A stretch of 64,000 nucleotides of DNA from Nonomuraea angiospora (lineage in GTDB: Bacteria; Actinomycetota; Actinomycetes; Streptosporangiales; Streptosporangiaceae): assembly GCF_014873145.1 (NCBI RefSeq), contig NZ_JADBEK010000001.1, forward strand, positions 2,728,001-2,792,000, in the 5' to 3' direction. The translations under genes and the position numbers were made by a program. The notes below the pieces were generated by a model. That model did no database searches. It was not told the DNA's origin and saw only the letters and a program-made list of their open reading frames with translations. Of the stretch, positions 51,506-59,438 are shown one piece after another. Each line of letters starts with the position of its first letter. Within the stretch, counting starts at the first letter, position 1.

Positions 51506-51992
51506 ATGGACGCGGCGCGTGCGGGCGGGGCATCCTGTGGCCTGCTGTTGCGCCAGTTGGAGTATCTGGTGGCCCTGGCCCTGGCCCGGGAGCGGCACTT
51601 CGCCCGCGCCGCCGCGGCCTGTCACGTCTCCCGGCCCTCGCTGTCGGCGGCCATCCGCAAGCTCGAACGCGAGCTGTACGTGCCCCTCGTCCGGCGCGGC
51701 CGGCGCTTCGCGGGGCTGACCCCGGAGGGCGAGCGGGTGCTGCTGTGGGCCCACCGGATCCTCGCCGACGCAGACGCCCTGCGCCAGGACCTGTCGAAGA
51801 TGCGCGAAGGGCTGTCGGGCACGTTGCGGATGGGCGCGATCCCGACCGCGCTGACCGCCGCCTCGCTGCTGACCACGCCGTTCTGCGAGCGTTACCCGCA
51901 CGTACGGGTGCTGCTGACGCCGTCCGGCGGCGAGCTGGCCGACCGGCGGATGGCGCGCTGGGCGGAGGCGGCCGCGCTGCCGCTGTGCCTGC
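51506..51992 (+). pseudogene. LysR-family regulator, truncated remnant
   Basis: ATG 51506 follows GGGAGGGG. About 160 residues remain: DNA-binding domain LEYLVALALARERHFARAAAACHVSRPSLSAAIRKLERELYVPLVRR, linker helix and the first strand of the effector domain ([34 protein letters not shown]). The effector domain then stops abruptly near 51990, where formate dehydrogenase sequence begins in another frame. LysR regulators need the lost ~130 residues for ligand binding and tetramerisation, so the gene is non-functional or dominant-negative. Confidence 0.85.
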
Positions 51993-52680
51993 TGGCCCGC
52001 GTACCTGACGGCCGAGCGCATCGCCCGCGCCCCCAAGCTGAAGCTGGCCGTCACCGCCGGCATCGGCTCCGACCACGTGGACCTGGACGCCGCCATCGCC
52101 CGCGGCATCATCGTCGCCGAGGTCACCTACTGCAACAGCATCAGCGTCACCGAGCACGTCGTGATGATGATCCTCTCCCTGGTGCGCAACTACCTGCCCG
52201 CCCACCGGACGGTGCTCGACGGCGGCTGGAACATCGCCGACTGCGTCGCCCGCTCCTACGACGTCGAGGCATGCACGTCGGCACCGTCGCCGCCGGCCGC
52301 ATCGGCACGGCGGTGCTGCGCCGGCTCAAGCCGTTCGACGTGCACCCGCACTACACCGACAAGCACCGCCTGCCGCGCGAGGTCGAGGAGGAGCTCGGGC
52401 TCACCTTCCACCCCGACGCGGCCGCGATGGTCCCGCACTGCGACGTGGTGACCGTCAACGCGCCGCTCCACCCGCAGACCGAGGGGCTGTTCGGCGACGA
52501 GCTGATCGGCTCTATGAAGCGGGGCGCGTACCTGATCAACACCGCCCGCGCCAAGATCGCCGACCGCGACGCGATCGTCCGCGCGCTGGAGAGCGGGCAG
52601 CTCGCCGGGTACGCGGGCGACGTCTGGTACCCCCAGCCCGCCCCGGCCGACCACCCCTGGCGGACCATGCCGCACCACCG
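51993..52680 (+). pseudogene. NAD-dependent formate dehydrogenase, fragmented remnant
   Basis: Reading starts without a start codon at [18 protein letters not shown], continues [20 protein letters not shown] and [18 protein letters not shown], all diagnostic of NAD-dependent formate dehydrogenase. At about 52269 one base is missing from the Gly codon before [12 protein letters not shown], shifting the frame; the new frame carries [17 protein letters not shown] and YAGDVWYPQPAPADHPWRTMPH. The C-terminal ~60 residues, with the catalytic His segment, are absent. Three lesions (N-terminal loss, frameshift, C-terminal loss) make this a pseudogene. In life it oxidised formate to CO2. Confidence 0.9.
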
Positions 52681-52729
52681 CCCACTCCTACACGACCCGG
52701 ACGCGCTGACGCGGCCGGGCTCACCGGGG

Positions 52730-52762
52730 AAGCGGCCCCTCGTCCGGGACGAGGGGCCGCTT
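52730..52762. terminator. Strong hairpin terminator
   Basis: AAGCGGCCCCTCGTC (52730-52744), a CGG loop, and its perfect complement at 52748-52762: a 15-bp stem, followed by TCTCTTG. Lies between the formate dehydrogenase remnant and the convergent TetR gene, so it can serve both strands. Confidence 0.88.
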
Positions 52763-52775
52763 CTCTTGCCGGGGA

Positions 52776-53324
52776 TCAGGGCTCCAGGCCCTTGCGGAGC
52801 AGCAGCCACGCCCTGTCGGCGGTCTCGCGCCGCAGGTCCGCCGGTATCTTGGCGAGCAGCCCCGCGATCATGCCCAGGGCCGTCACCAGGTCCTCCGTCG
52901 TGACGTGCTCGCGTACGCGGCCGGCCTCCCGCGCCCTCGCCAGCGGCCCCTCCAGCAGCGCCTCCACCTGGTAACGCAGGGCCATGATGCGCGGATCCGT
53001 GGCACTGACCATCGCGATGAACGCCGTCGAGGCGATGGCCTGCTCGGTCGTCAGCGCCAGCACGTCGTCGAGCGTGGCCGCGGGGTCGGTGGCCAGCGCC
53101 TCCAGCGCCTTGATGCCCTCGTCGAACACGGCCAGCGCCAGGCTGACGCGGTCGGGGAAGTGCCGGTAGAGGCTGCCCTGGCCGACGCCGGCCGCCCGCG
53201 CGATCGAGGTCAGCGGCGCGTCGAGGCCGTCGGTGGTGAACAGCTCGCGGGCCGCCGCGATCAGCGCCGCGCGGTTCTCGGCGGCGGCGCTGGGGCCTCT
53301 GTTGGGTCGACGAGTGTTGGCCAT
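52776..53324 (-). CDS. TetR-family transcriptional regulator
   Basis: 182 aa from ATG 53324; an upstream ATG would add nine residues (MSSGCYRTP) and overlap the operator. HTH: ALIAAARELFTTDGLDAPLTSIARAAGVGQGSLYRHFPDRVSLALAVF. No Shine-Dalgarno sequence precedes the ATG, so it may be leaderless. Divergent from the cytochrome P450 gene, with a perfect palindrome in the shared promoter. Confidence 0.92.
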   Translation of the reverse strand: MANTRRPNRGPSAAAENRAALIAAARELFTTDGLDAPLTSIARAAGVGQGSLYRHFPDRVSLALAVFDEGIKALEALATDPAATLDDVLALTTEQAIASTAFIAMVSATDPRIMALRYQVEALLEGPLARAREAGRVREHVTTEDLVTALGMIAGLLAKIPADLRRETADRAWLLLRKGLEP

Positions 53325-53339
53325 AGGAGTACGGTAGCA

Positions 53340-53359
53340 ACCGGACGACATCGTCCGGT
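53340..53359. promoter_or_regulatory. TetR operator, perfect palindrome
   Basis: ACCGGACGA-CA-TCGTCCGGT, perfect 9+9 bp, lies 16 bp before the TetR start and 53 bp before the P450 start. Expected to control both. Confidence 0.82.
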
Positions 53360-53411
53360 ATTCCTGGAGCGCGACGTCGCCAGTTTCCGTACCCCTTTGA
53401 GGAGATACCGC

Positions 53412-54626
53412 ATGACGCAGAGCGAGCAGGTCCTGAGCTACCCGATCCCGAGCGAGGCGGCGCTGGAGCCACCCGCCGAGTGGGCGGAGCTGCGGGGGAA
53501 GTGCCCGGTCGCGCGGGTCACGCTGCCCAGCGGCGACGAGGCCACGCTGCTCACCCGGTACGAGGACGTCAAGCAGGTGCTGGCCGACCCGCGCTTCACC
53601 CGCCTGCTGAACGCGCCCGACGCGGCCCGGCTGTCGGCCAACGACGACGGCGGGCTGTTCAGCAGCGAGATGGCGGCGGTCATCCCGGACAGCGGGGAGC
53701 CGCACCAGCGGTGGCGGCGCCTGGTCGGCAAGTACTTCACCGCCAAGCGCATGGCCGCGCTGCGGCCCGCCATGGCGCAGATGGCCGAGCAGCTCATCGA
53801 CGACATGGTCGAGCGCGGCGCCCCCGGCGACCTCAAGGCGGCCCTGGGCTTCCCCCTGCCCGTGTACGTGATCTGCGACCTGCTCGGCGTGCCCGCGTCC
53901 GACCGGGACCGCTTCGCCCACTGGTCGGACAGCCTGCTCAACCTGACCAAGTTCACCCAGGCGGAGACCGACGCCTCGCTGGCCGAGTTCATCCAGTACA
54001 TGTCCGAGCACGTGGCCGCCAAGCGGGCGACGCCGGGCGACGACCTGCTCAGCGAGCTGATCGAGGCGAGCGCCGCCGAGGGCGAGGGCCTGACGGACGT
54101 CGAGCTGCTGGCCACCGGGATGGGACTGCTCGTGGCCGGGCACGAGACCACCGCCAACATGATCGGCAAGATGGTGGGGATGCTGCTGTCCGACCGCACC
54201 CGCTGGGAGCGGCTGCTGGCCGACCCCTCGCTGGTGCGTACGGCGGTGGAGGAGGCGCTGCGCTTCGACGCCAACTCCGGCTTCGGCCTGCCCCGCTACC
54301 TGAAGGAGGAGACCGAGGTCAGCGGCACGGTGCTGCCCCGCGGCACCACCGTGATCTGCAGCATGGCCGCCGCCAACCGCGACGAGAGCGTCTTCGACGC
54401 GGCCGCCGAGATGGACCTGACCCGCACCCCGAACCCGCACCTGGCCTTCGGCTCCGGCTCCCACTCCTGCCTCGGCCAGTCCCTGGCCCGCACCGAGCTG
54501 CAGGTCGTCCTGGAGGTGCTGCTGCGCAAGCTGCCCACCCTGGAGTTGGCCGTGCCGGTGGAGGAACTGCACCGGGTGGAGGGGCTCGTGGTCGGCGGCC
54601 TGCGCCAGGTCCCGGTCCGCTGGTAA
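53412..54626 (+). CDS. Cytochrome P450
   Basis: 404 aa, ATG start with GAGGAG upstream. I-helix oxygen-binding motif LLVAGHETTANMIGKM, K-helix EALR, and heme loop FGSGSHSCLGQSLAR with proximal Cys353. A CYP105/CYP107-like bacterial class I enzyme that takes electrons from the ferredoxin encoded 13 bp downstream. No ferredoxin reductase is nearby. Probably xenobiotic or secondary-metabolite hydroxylation, inducible through the divergent TetR. Confidence 0.95.
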   Translation: MTQSEQVLSYPIPSEAALEPPAEWAELRGKCPVARVTLPSGDEATLLTRYEDVKQVLADPRFTRLLNAPDAARLSANDDGGLFSSEMAAVIPDSGEPHQRWRRLVGKYFTAKRMAALRPAMAQMAEQLIDDMVERGAPGDLKAALGFPLPVYVICDLLGVPASDRDRFAHWSDSLLNLTKFTQAETDASLAEFIQYMSEHVAAKRATPGDDLLSELIEASAAEGEGLTDVELLATGMGLLVAGHETTANMIGKMVGMLLSDRTRWERLLADPSLVRTAVEEALRFDANSGFGLPRYLKEETEVSGTVLPRGTTVICSMAAANRDESVFDAAAEMDLTRTPNPHLAFGSGSHSCLGQSLARTELQVVLEVLLRKLPTLELAVPVEELHRVEGLVVGGLRQVPVRW

Positions 54627-54639
54627 GGAGGAGACCCAG

Positions 54640-54840
54640 ATGAAGATCACAGTGGACGAGGCCAAGTGCTGCGGCGCGGGCCAGTGCGTGCTGATCGCGC
54701 CCGACGTGTTCGACCAGAACGAGGACGACGGCATCGTCATCCTGCTGGAGGCCGAGCCCGCCGCGGACCGTCACGCCGCCGTACGTGAGGCCGCCGCCGT
54801 CTGCCCGGCGGCCGCCATCCAGGTGGACGAGGACGCCTGA
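54640..54840 (+). CDS. [3Fe-4S]-type ferredoxin, P450 partner
   Basis: 66 aa, ATG start with GGAGGAG. Short actinobacterial ferredoxin: cluster Cys10, Cys16 and Cys55 (CCGAGQC...AAVCP), with a further Cys11 in place of the fourth ligand region; PDVFDQNEDDG is the conserved middle. Co-transcribed with the P450 (13 bp gap) and presumably its direct electron donor. Confidence 0.95.
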   Translation: MKITVDEAKCCGAGQCVLIAPDVFDQNEDDGIVILLEAEPAADRHAAVREAAAVCPAAAIQVDEDA

Positions 54841-54848
54841 GCCCTGAC

Positions 54849-54870
54849 CGCGCCCGCCCCGGCGGGCGCG
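54849..54870. terminator. Hairpin between ferredoxin and PucR genes
   Basis: CGCGCCCGCC and GGCGGGCGCG (54849-54858 / 54861-54870) form a GC-rich stem with a very small loop, between two convergent genes. A 17-nt direct repeat (GGCGGGCGCGCGTCGCG-like) follows. Probable terminator. Confidence 0.6.
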
Positions 54871-54896
54871 CGTCGCGGCGGGCGCGCGTCGCGGCG

Positions 54897-56351
54897 TCAG
54901 TCCATGAGACCGAGCTGGCGGCCGGCCCGCAGGGCCAGCCAGACCTCCGCGAACGCGGCGGTGGACGTCAGGTCGCGGCCCGTCAGCTCGGCGAACCTGC
55001 GCAGCCGGTAGGCCAGGGTGTTGGGGTGGATGTGCAGCGCGGTCGCGGCGTCCTCGGTGCGCCGGTCGCGCTCCATCCAGGTCCGTACGGACGTCAGGAG
55101 CTGGGACCCGTGCGCGGAGTCGTAGGCGAGCGCCTTGCCGAGCACGTTCTCGACCAGCGCGGTGAGCGCCCACGGGTCGTCGGGCAGCCACCGGCCGGTG
55201 GTGTCGTCGCCGTAGTGGATCAGCGCGCGCCCCGACTCGGACGCCGTGGAGGCCGCCCACACCGCCTCCCGTTTGGGGAGCTGCATGGACTCCCCCGCCG
55301 GGAACGGCCTGCTCATGCCCGCCGCGACCCCCGGCAGCGCGGCGACCACCGGGCCGAGGGCGGGCGAGCCGAGCACGTAGCGGTCCTCGCCCCGGCGCAG
55401 CATCAGGTGCGGCTCCTCGTCGAGCGCGCGGTGGACGGCCTCGTCGGGCACGTTCCTGATCACGAGGAGGGCCAGCTCCGCCTCCACGGGGATGCCCATC
55501 CTGACCAGGCGCCGCCGCGCCGCGGCCGGGTCGAGGACGTCCTGGAGCAGCTCGGACAGGGTCTCGGCGCCCTGGCGGCGCAGCGTCTCGCGTTCGTTGC
55601 GGGCCATGGCCACCTGCAGGGCGGCCACCGTGGCGATGTGCTGCACCACGGCCAGACCGGCGGGCCTGGCTCCCTGGCGCTCGAAGGCGACGAGGAAGCC
55701 GGCCGGGCCTCCCGGCGCGGGCACGGGCAGGACGAACCCGCCTGGGATGGTGGGCGGCGCCTCCGGCTCGGAAGGCAGCACGGCGACGTCGGGCACCGGC
55801 ACCCCCGGCAGCAGCGGCCGCCCCTGCGGCGTGCACAGATAGACCTCGTAGCCGGACAGCCGCTCCAGCCGCTTGAACAGCGTCGCGCTGTCGAGGTCCT
55901 CGGCCGCCAGCCAGCGCAGCGCCCCGAACACCTGCAGCTGCGCGCCGAGGCGCTGCCTGGCGTCCTCCTGCACGGCCGCGGCCACCTCCTGGGCGATCGC
56001 GATGAACGGCACGGCCAGCGGCACCTCGAGCACGGGCATGCCCCGCTCCTCGGCGGCCTGGATGAACGCGTCGTGCAGCGGCGGCACGTGCAGCTGCGCC
56101 GACAGGGCGAGCGCGGACACGCCCGCGTCGTCGAGCCGTTCCAGGTAGGCGCGCTGCTTGGCGGCCTGGCGCGGGATCGCGATCCCCGTCGTCATGATGA
56201 CCTCCGCGCCGAGCAGCCAGGGCGTGGGGTCGTCGAGCTCGCTGACGTGCGCCCACGACACCGACCGCCCCAGCCCCGCCTCACCGGCCAGGAGCCGTAG
56301 CTGGAGCGCGGGAGAGCGCAGCAGGTCCTCCACGGACACCTTTGTGGTCAC
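54897..56351 (-). CDS. PucR-family transcriptional regulator
   Basis: 484 aa from GTG 56351 (VTTKVSVEDLLRSPALQLRLL), where PucR homology begins; a longer frame to 56456 is possible. N-terminal PucR domain (AGLGRSVSWAHVSELDDPTPWLLGAEVIMTTG), a central GGDEF-like domain (ELALLVIRNVPDEAVH) and C-terminal PucR HTH (DRRTEDAATALHIHPNTLAYRLRRFAELTGRDL). Such proteins activate purine or nitrogen catabolism. A CCTTTGTGG-N4-CCACAAAGG palindrome straddles the start codon, so autoregulation is likely. Confidence 0.9.
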   Translation of the reverse strand: MTTKVSVEDLLRSPALQLRLLAGEAGLGRSVSWAHVSELDDPTPWLLGAEVIMTTGIAIPRQAAKQRAYLERLDDAGVSALALSAQLHVPPLHDAFIQAAEERGMPVLEVPLAVPFIAIAQEVAAAVQEDARQRLGAQLQVFGALRWLAAEDLDSATLFKRLERLSGYEVYLCTPQGRPLLPGVPVPDVAVLPSEPEAPPTIPGGFVLPVPAPGGPAGFLVAFERQGARPAGLAVVQHIATVAALQVAMARNERETLRRQGAETLSELLQDVLDPAAARRRLVRMGIPVEAELALLVIRNVPDEAVHRALDEEPHLMLRRGEDRYVLGSPALGPVVAALPGVAAGMSRPFPAGESMQLPKREAVWAASTASESGRALIHYGDDTTGRWLPDDPWALTALVENVLGKALAYDSAHGSQLLTSVRTWMERDRRTEDAATALHIHPNTLAYRLRRFAELTGRDLTSTAAFAEVWLALRAGRQLGLMD

Positions 56352-56360
56352 CCACAAAGG
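56339..56360. promoter_or_regulatory. Palindrome overlapping PucR start codon
   Basis: CCTTTGTGG-TCAC-CCACAAAGG, perfect 9+9 bp. The GTG start lies inside the 4-bp spacer, so bound protein or an mRNA hairpin would block initiation. Confidence 0.6.
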
Positions 56361-56459
56361 ATATGGCGCGTCTTGAGTGCTGCCCCGATTGAAGATCGGG
56401 GTGCGGAAGCATTCCGGCGCCGCGCGCACCAGCCGCAGCAGGGCATCCTTGGCCACGCG

Positions 56460-56735
56460 TCATCCAAGGTGAGCCGCCAGCCGGACGCCCGCACGAGCCG
56501 CCATCGCGACCGCGACCGAGGTCAGCGCGGTGCGCAGCTGAACGCCGCCGAGCGCGATGTCAGCCAACCGCCGGAGATACCGGCCGTGCACTCGAGCGGA
56601 TGCCTGCCCACGGTGGGGGCGGTTCCCTTCCTCTGCGCGAACCCGAGCGTGCAGCGTGACCACATTCGCCATTGGCTTGACAACGTCTACGACAACCCCG
56701 GCCAGGTGCGGCAGAAGATCTTGAAAGCGCGCTGA
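56460..56735 (-). pseudogene. ISL3-family transposase, N-terminal fragment
   Basis: About 90 residues without a clear start match the N-terminus of ISL3 transposases: FQDLLPHLAGVVVDVV, VHGRYLRRLADIALGG. The zinc-finger Cys pair expected before it is changed (RPHRGQ instead of CPxCGQ), and homology ends after LRTALT, where unrelated sequence runs to a stop. The catalytic domain and terminal repeats are gone. Insertion-sequence relic. Confidence 0.7.
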
Positions 56736-56777
56736 TCCACCGGCGGCCCCTGTTGCGGATCCGCCGCACCCGCGGCC

Positions 56778-57332
56778 ATGCTCGATCTCGCAGCACGAAT
56801 CGATCTCGGGAGGCGCGGTGCACACCCAGGGTCCTGGCGTCTCCCACCGGAGTCGGCCCTGACCCCGCCGGTCCGGCGCGAGGTGTCGGTCTCCAGGCGG
56901 GTGCGCACCCTGGCCGGGCTGTCCCTGCTGTCGCTGGCGCTGCTGCTGGCCGCGATCCTGGCCGGCGCCGCGAGCACGGGCGCCAGCCTGCGCACCATCG
57001 GGCATGACGCCGGGCCGCAGGTGCTCGCCACGACGGGCCTGTATCGGCAGATGTCGGAGATGGACGCGCTGGTCGCCGAGACCTGCTGTTCGCGCTCACC
57101 GACGACGGCTCGATCCACGCGCTCGCGGCCACGAGGGTCCGCGGTCAGTGAGTGTGATGGTGACACGGGTGCTGACCCGGCTGCTCGCGATCGCGGGTGT
57201 GACGGGGCTGGCCCTGCTGGGAGCGGCGGGCGCGCGTGGACCCGGAGACTGCCACTGGCCGCCGCAGCGCTGGTGACCGCGGGCGGCCTCACCGCGACAC
57301 TCCTCGCGGTCGTTGCCCTCACGGCATCGTAA
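56778..57332 (+). pseudogene. Degenerate membrane-protein remnant
   Basis: An open frame of 184 codons in which only the N-terminal part looks genuine: a helix SVSRRVRTLAGLSLLSLALLLAAI and then IGHDAGPQVLATTGLYRQMSEMDALVAE. That motif recalls actinobacterial integral membrane proteins (GlnX-like, from memory). After about 57085 the frame becomes Arg/Ser/Thr-rich nonsense; LFALTDDGSIHALAATRVRGQ appears in a different frame, and hydrophobic stretches follow. Probably a mosaic of gene fragments. With the ISL3 relic it fills the otherwise gene-free 56352-57414 interval. Confidence 0.45.
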
Positions 57333-57364
57333 GGAAGCCACAACGCTGCTCAAGTCGCGCGCCG

Positions 57365-57401
57365 AGAGGGGCCGCTTCCGATCTTCGGAAGCGGCCCCTC
57401 T
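57365..57401. terminator. Strong hairpin terminator
   Basis: AGAGGGGCCGCTTCCGA (57365-57381), a TCT loop and its perfect complement at 57385-57401 form a 17-bp stem, 14 bp beyond the stop of the minus-strand ADP-ribosylglycohydrolase-family gene. Confidence 0.9.
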
Positions 57402-57414
57402 GTCCGGCCGCGGA

Positions 57415-58479
57415 TCAGGCGTGCGTCACTCCCGGGCCGTACGCGGCGGGCACGGGGCGGGCGACGGCGGCCAGCCGGGCCGCCACGTCGGCCAGGTTCA
57501 GCCTGTTGGCCTGCTCGACCTGGGCGACGGTCTCCGCGGGGAGCGCGGCGATGCCGTGGAGCGCGCCCGCGACGGCCGCCGCCATGCAGCCGACCGTGTC
57601 GGAGTCGCCGCCCGCGGTGGCCGCGGCGACGGCCGTCTGGAACGGGTCACCGCCGGCCGCCACCAGCAGGCCGATGGCCGCCGGGCATGCCTCGGCGGCG
57701 GGCAGGCCGGTGCCGATGACGGCGGTGATGCGCTCGATGGCGTCGTCCAGGTCGCGGGACTGGACGGCGAGCGTGACGGCGAGGTCGATCCGCTGGGCGA
57801 CCGAGGGACCCGGGACGTGCCTGCCCTGCTCGGATCCCAGCCGCTCGCCCAGTTCGGCGCCGTGCCGTGCCGCCCGTACGACCTCGAACAGGTCGGCGCC
57901 GTCCACGCAGGCGGCCGCGGTGGCGGCGGCGATGGCCGCGGCGCCGGCGACGCCGATGTTCGTGTGGTGGCTGGGCACGCAGGTCAGGTGCGCGGCGCGG
58001 ACGGCGCCCTCGACGTCGCCGGGATGCACCAGGCCGGCGGGCGCGACCCGCATGGCGCCGCCGTTGCTGGCGCCCTCGCTCATGATGCGCCCGGCCCTGC
58101 CCACGTCCCAGGGGTCGTCACCGGCCTTGAGGCGTTCGATGGCCCGGCGCGTGGTGGGGCCGGCGAAGTGGGGGAAGTAGTCGGGATTGCCGGACCAGCC
58201 GATGAGCAGCTCGGCCATGACCTCGGGGGACACCTCGCCGCCGTGGGCGATGAACGCCTCGGCCAGCAAGAGCATCTGGCTGGAGTCGTCGGTGATCTGC
58301 GCCGGTCCGCGCCCGACCGCGTACGGCGCGTCGGGCAGCGGCGCGTGGAAGCTCTCCACACGTTGGCCGAACAGTTGCCGGATCTCCGGGATGGAGCGTT
58401 CCTCGGTGGGGGCGCCGAGCGCGTCGGCGATGCAGGCGGCGGCCAGGCTGCCGTGGATGCGGTCCAGAAGTGTGGTCAT
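57415..58479 (-). CDS. ADP-ribosylglycohydrolase (DraG/ARH)-family protein
   Basis: 354 aa, ATG overlapping the kinase stop by 4 nt. Dinuclear Mg-binding motifs of the family: IADALGAPTE, ITDDSSQMLLLAE (family T-D-D-T/S) and AGGDSDTVGCMAAAVAGAL at the C-terminus. Known members cleave N- or O-glycosidic bonds of ADP-ribose conjugates, but copies inside sugar or nucleoside operons probably hydrolyse other ribosides. Last gene of the operon with a PfkB kinase and ABC importer, so hydrolysis of an imported riboside is the favoured role. Confidence 0.9.
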   Translation of the reverse strand: MTTLLDRIHGSLAAACIADALGAPTEERSIPEIRQLFGQRVESFHAPLPDAPYAVGRGPAQITDDSSQMLLLAEAFIAHGGEVSPEVMAELLIGWSGNPDYFPHFAGPTTRRAIERLKAGDDPWDVGRAGRIMSEGASNGGAMRVAPAGLVHPGDVEGAVRAAHLTCVPSHHTNIGVAGAAAIAAATAAACVDGADLFEVVRAARHGAELGERLGSEQGRHVPGPSVAQRIDLAVTLAVQSRDLDDAIERITAVIGTGLPAAEACPAAIGLLVAAGGDPFQTAVAAATAGGDSDTVGCMAAAVAGALHGIAALPAETVAQVEQANRLNLADVAARLAAVARPVPAAYGPGVTHA

Positions 58480-59438
58480 CGGATTCCTTGTAGACGAGGC
58501 GCGGTCTCGAGGGTGACGTTCCGCGCGTAGGTCTCGATGCCGGTGCCGGCATCGAGGTAGGAACGTGAGCCGAGGTGGCTGACGCAGAGGGAGGCGGTGG
58601 CGACGCCGGCGCGCAGGCTGTCGGCGAGGGAGCGGCCGAGGATCCAGGACCCGGTGAACGCCCCGGCCAGCGCGTCGCCCGCGCCGGTGGTGTCCACGAC
58701 GTCGATCTCCGGCCCGCGCGCGGTCCAGCTCTCCTCCCGGCTGTGGCAGGCGGCGCCGTGCCGCCCGCCGGTCACCACGACGACGCGGGCGCCGGCGGAG
58801 ATGAGCAGTTCGGCGCAGCGCGCGGGGTCGCCGTCCGCCAGTACCTGGACCGCTCCCTGGTTGCAGAAGACGAGGTCGCTGTGGCGGGCGAGGGTCCGCA
58901 CCTGGTCCCAGCGCCCGGCGACAGCGTCGGGCTCCAGGTCCACGGCCACCTTCGCGCCGTTCGCGCGGGCGCGCGCGGCCAGGCCGATCGCCCAGTCCAG
59001 GTCGTCCGCGAGCGGGGCGACGACTCGCGCGGTGCGCAGCAGGTCGTCGGAGACCTGGTCGCCGGCGGGGATCTTCACCTCGGTCACGGCGCCCACGAGC
59101 GACTTCTCCCCGCTGCGGTCGAGCTGGATCACGCAGAACCAGGTGTGCCCGCCGGGGACGGTGATGCTGGCGGAGACGTCCACTCCCTGGGCCGCGAGCC
59201 GGTCCAGGGCCTGGCGGCCTGGTTCGTCGGAGCCGACCGCGGTGGCCAGGGCGGCGCGCGCGCCTGCGAACCTCGCGGCGGCGGCCAGGTTGGCGCTCAT
59301 GCCGCCGCCGTACACGCCCACCAGCCGCCCGATCGCCTTGTCGTCGGCCGTCGCGATGTGCGGCACCCGTACGAAGTAGTCGACGCTGGCGTCTCCCACC
59401 GCCAGCACGTCGACGGACGGGACAGTCGCGCTGGTCAT
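58476..59438 (-). CDS. PfkB-family carbohydrate/nucleoside kinase
   Basis: 320 aa from ATG 59438. Ribokinase fold: GGGMSANLAAAARFAGARAAL (signature 1 region), VVVTGGRHGAACH and VVDTTGAGDALAGAF (signature 2 with the catalytic Asp). Would phosphorylate ribose, a ribose analogue or a nucleoside delivered by the co-encoded importer. Overlaps its neighbours by 4 nt on both sides. Confidence 0.92.
   Translation of the reverse strand: MTSATVPSVDVLAVGDASVDYFVRVPHIATADDKAIGRLVGVYGGGMSANLAAAARFAGARAALATAVGSDEPGRQALDRLAAQGVDVSASITVPGGHTWFCVIQLDRSGEKSLVGAVTEVKIPAGDQVSDDLLRTARVVAPLADDLDWAIGLAARARANGAKVAVDLEPDAVAGRWDQVRTLARHSDLVFCNQGAVQVLADGDPARCAELLISAGARVVVVTGGRHGAACHSREESWTARGPEIDVVDTTGAGDALAGAFTGSWILGRSLADSLRAGVATASLCVSHLGSRSYLDAGTGIETYARNVTLETAPRLQGIR

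Noticed and set aside
52260..52280. The frameshift in the formate dehydrogenase remnant as a sequencing error
   Set aside because: Possible on its own, but both ends of the gene are also missing, so the locus is broken regardless.
53412..54840. P450 and ferredoxin as part of a biosynthetic gene cluster
   Set aside because: No PKS, NRPS, terpene or RiPP core gene is nearby.
387..58479. A linked ADP-ribosylation cycle formed by the HPF1-like protein and the ADP-ribosylglycohydrolase-family protein
   Set aside because: The two genes are about 55 kb apart, in unrelated operons, and no ADP-ribosyltransferase gene lies in the window.
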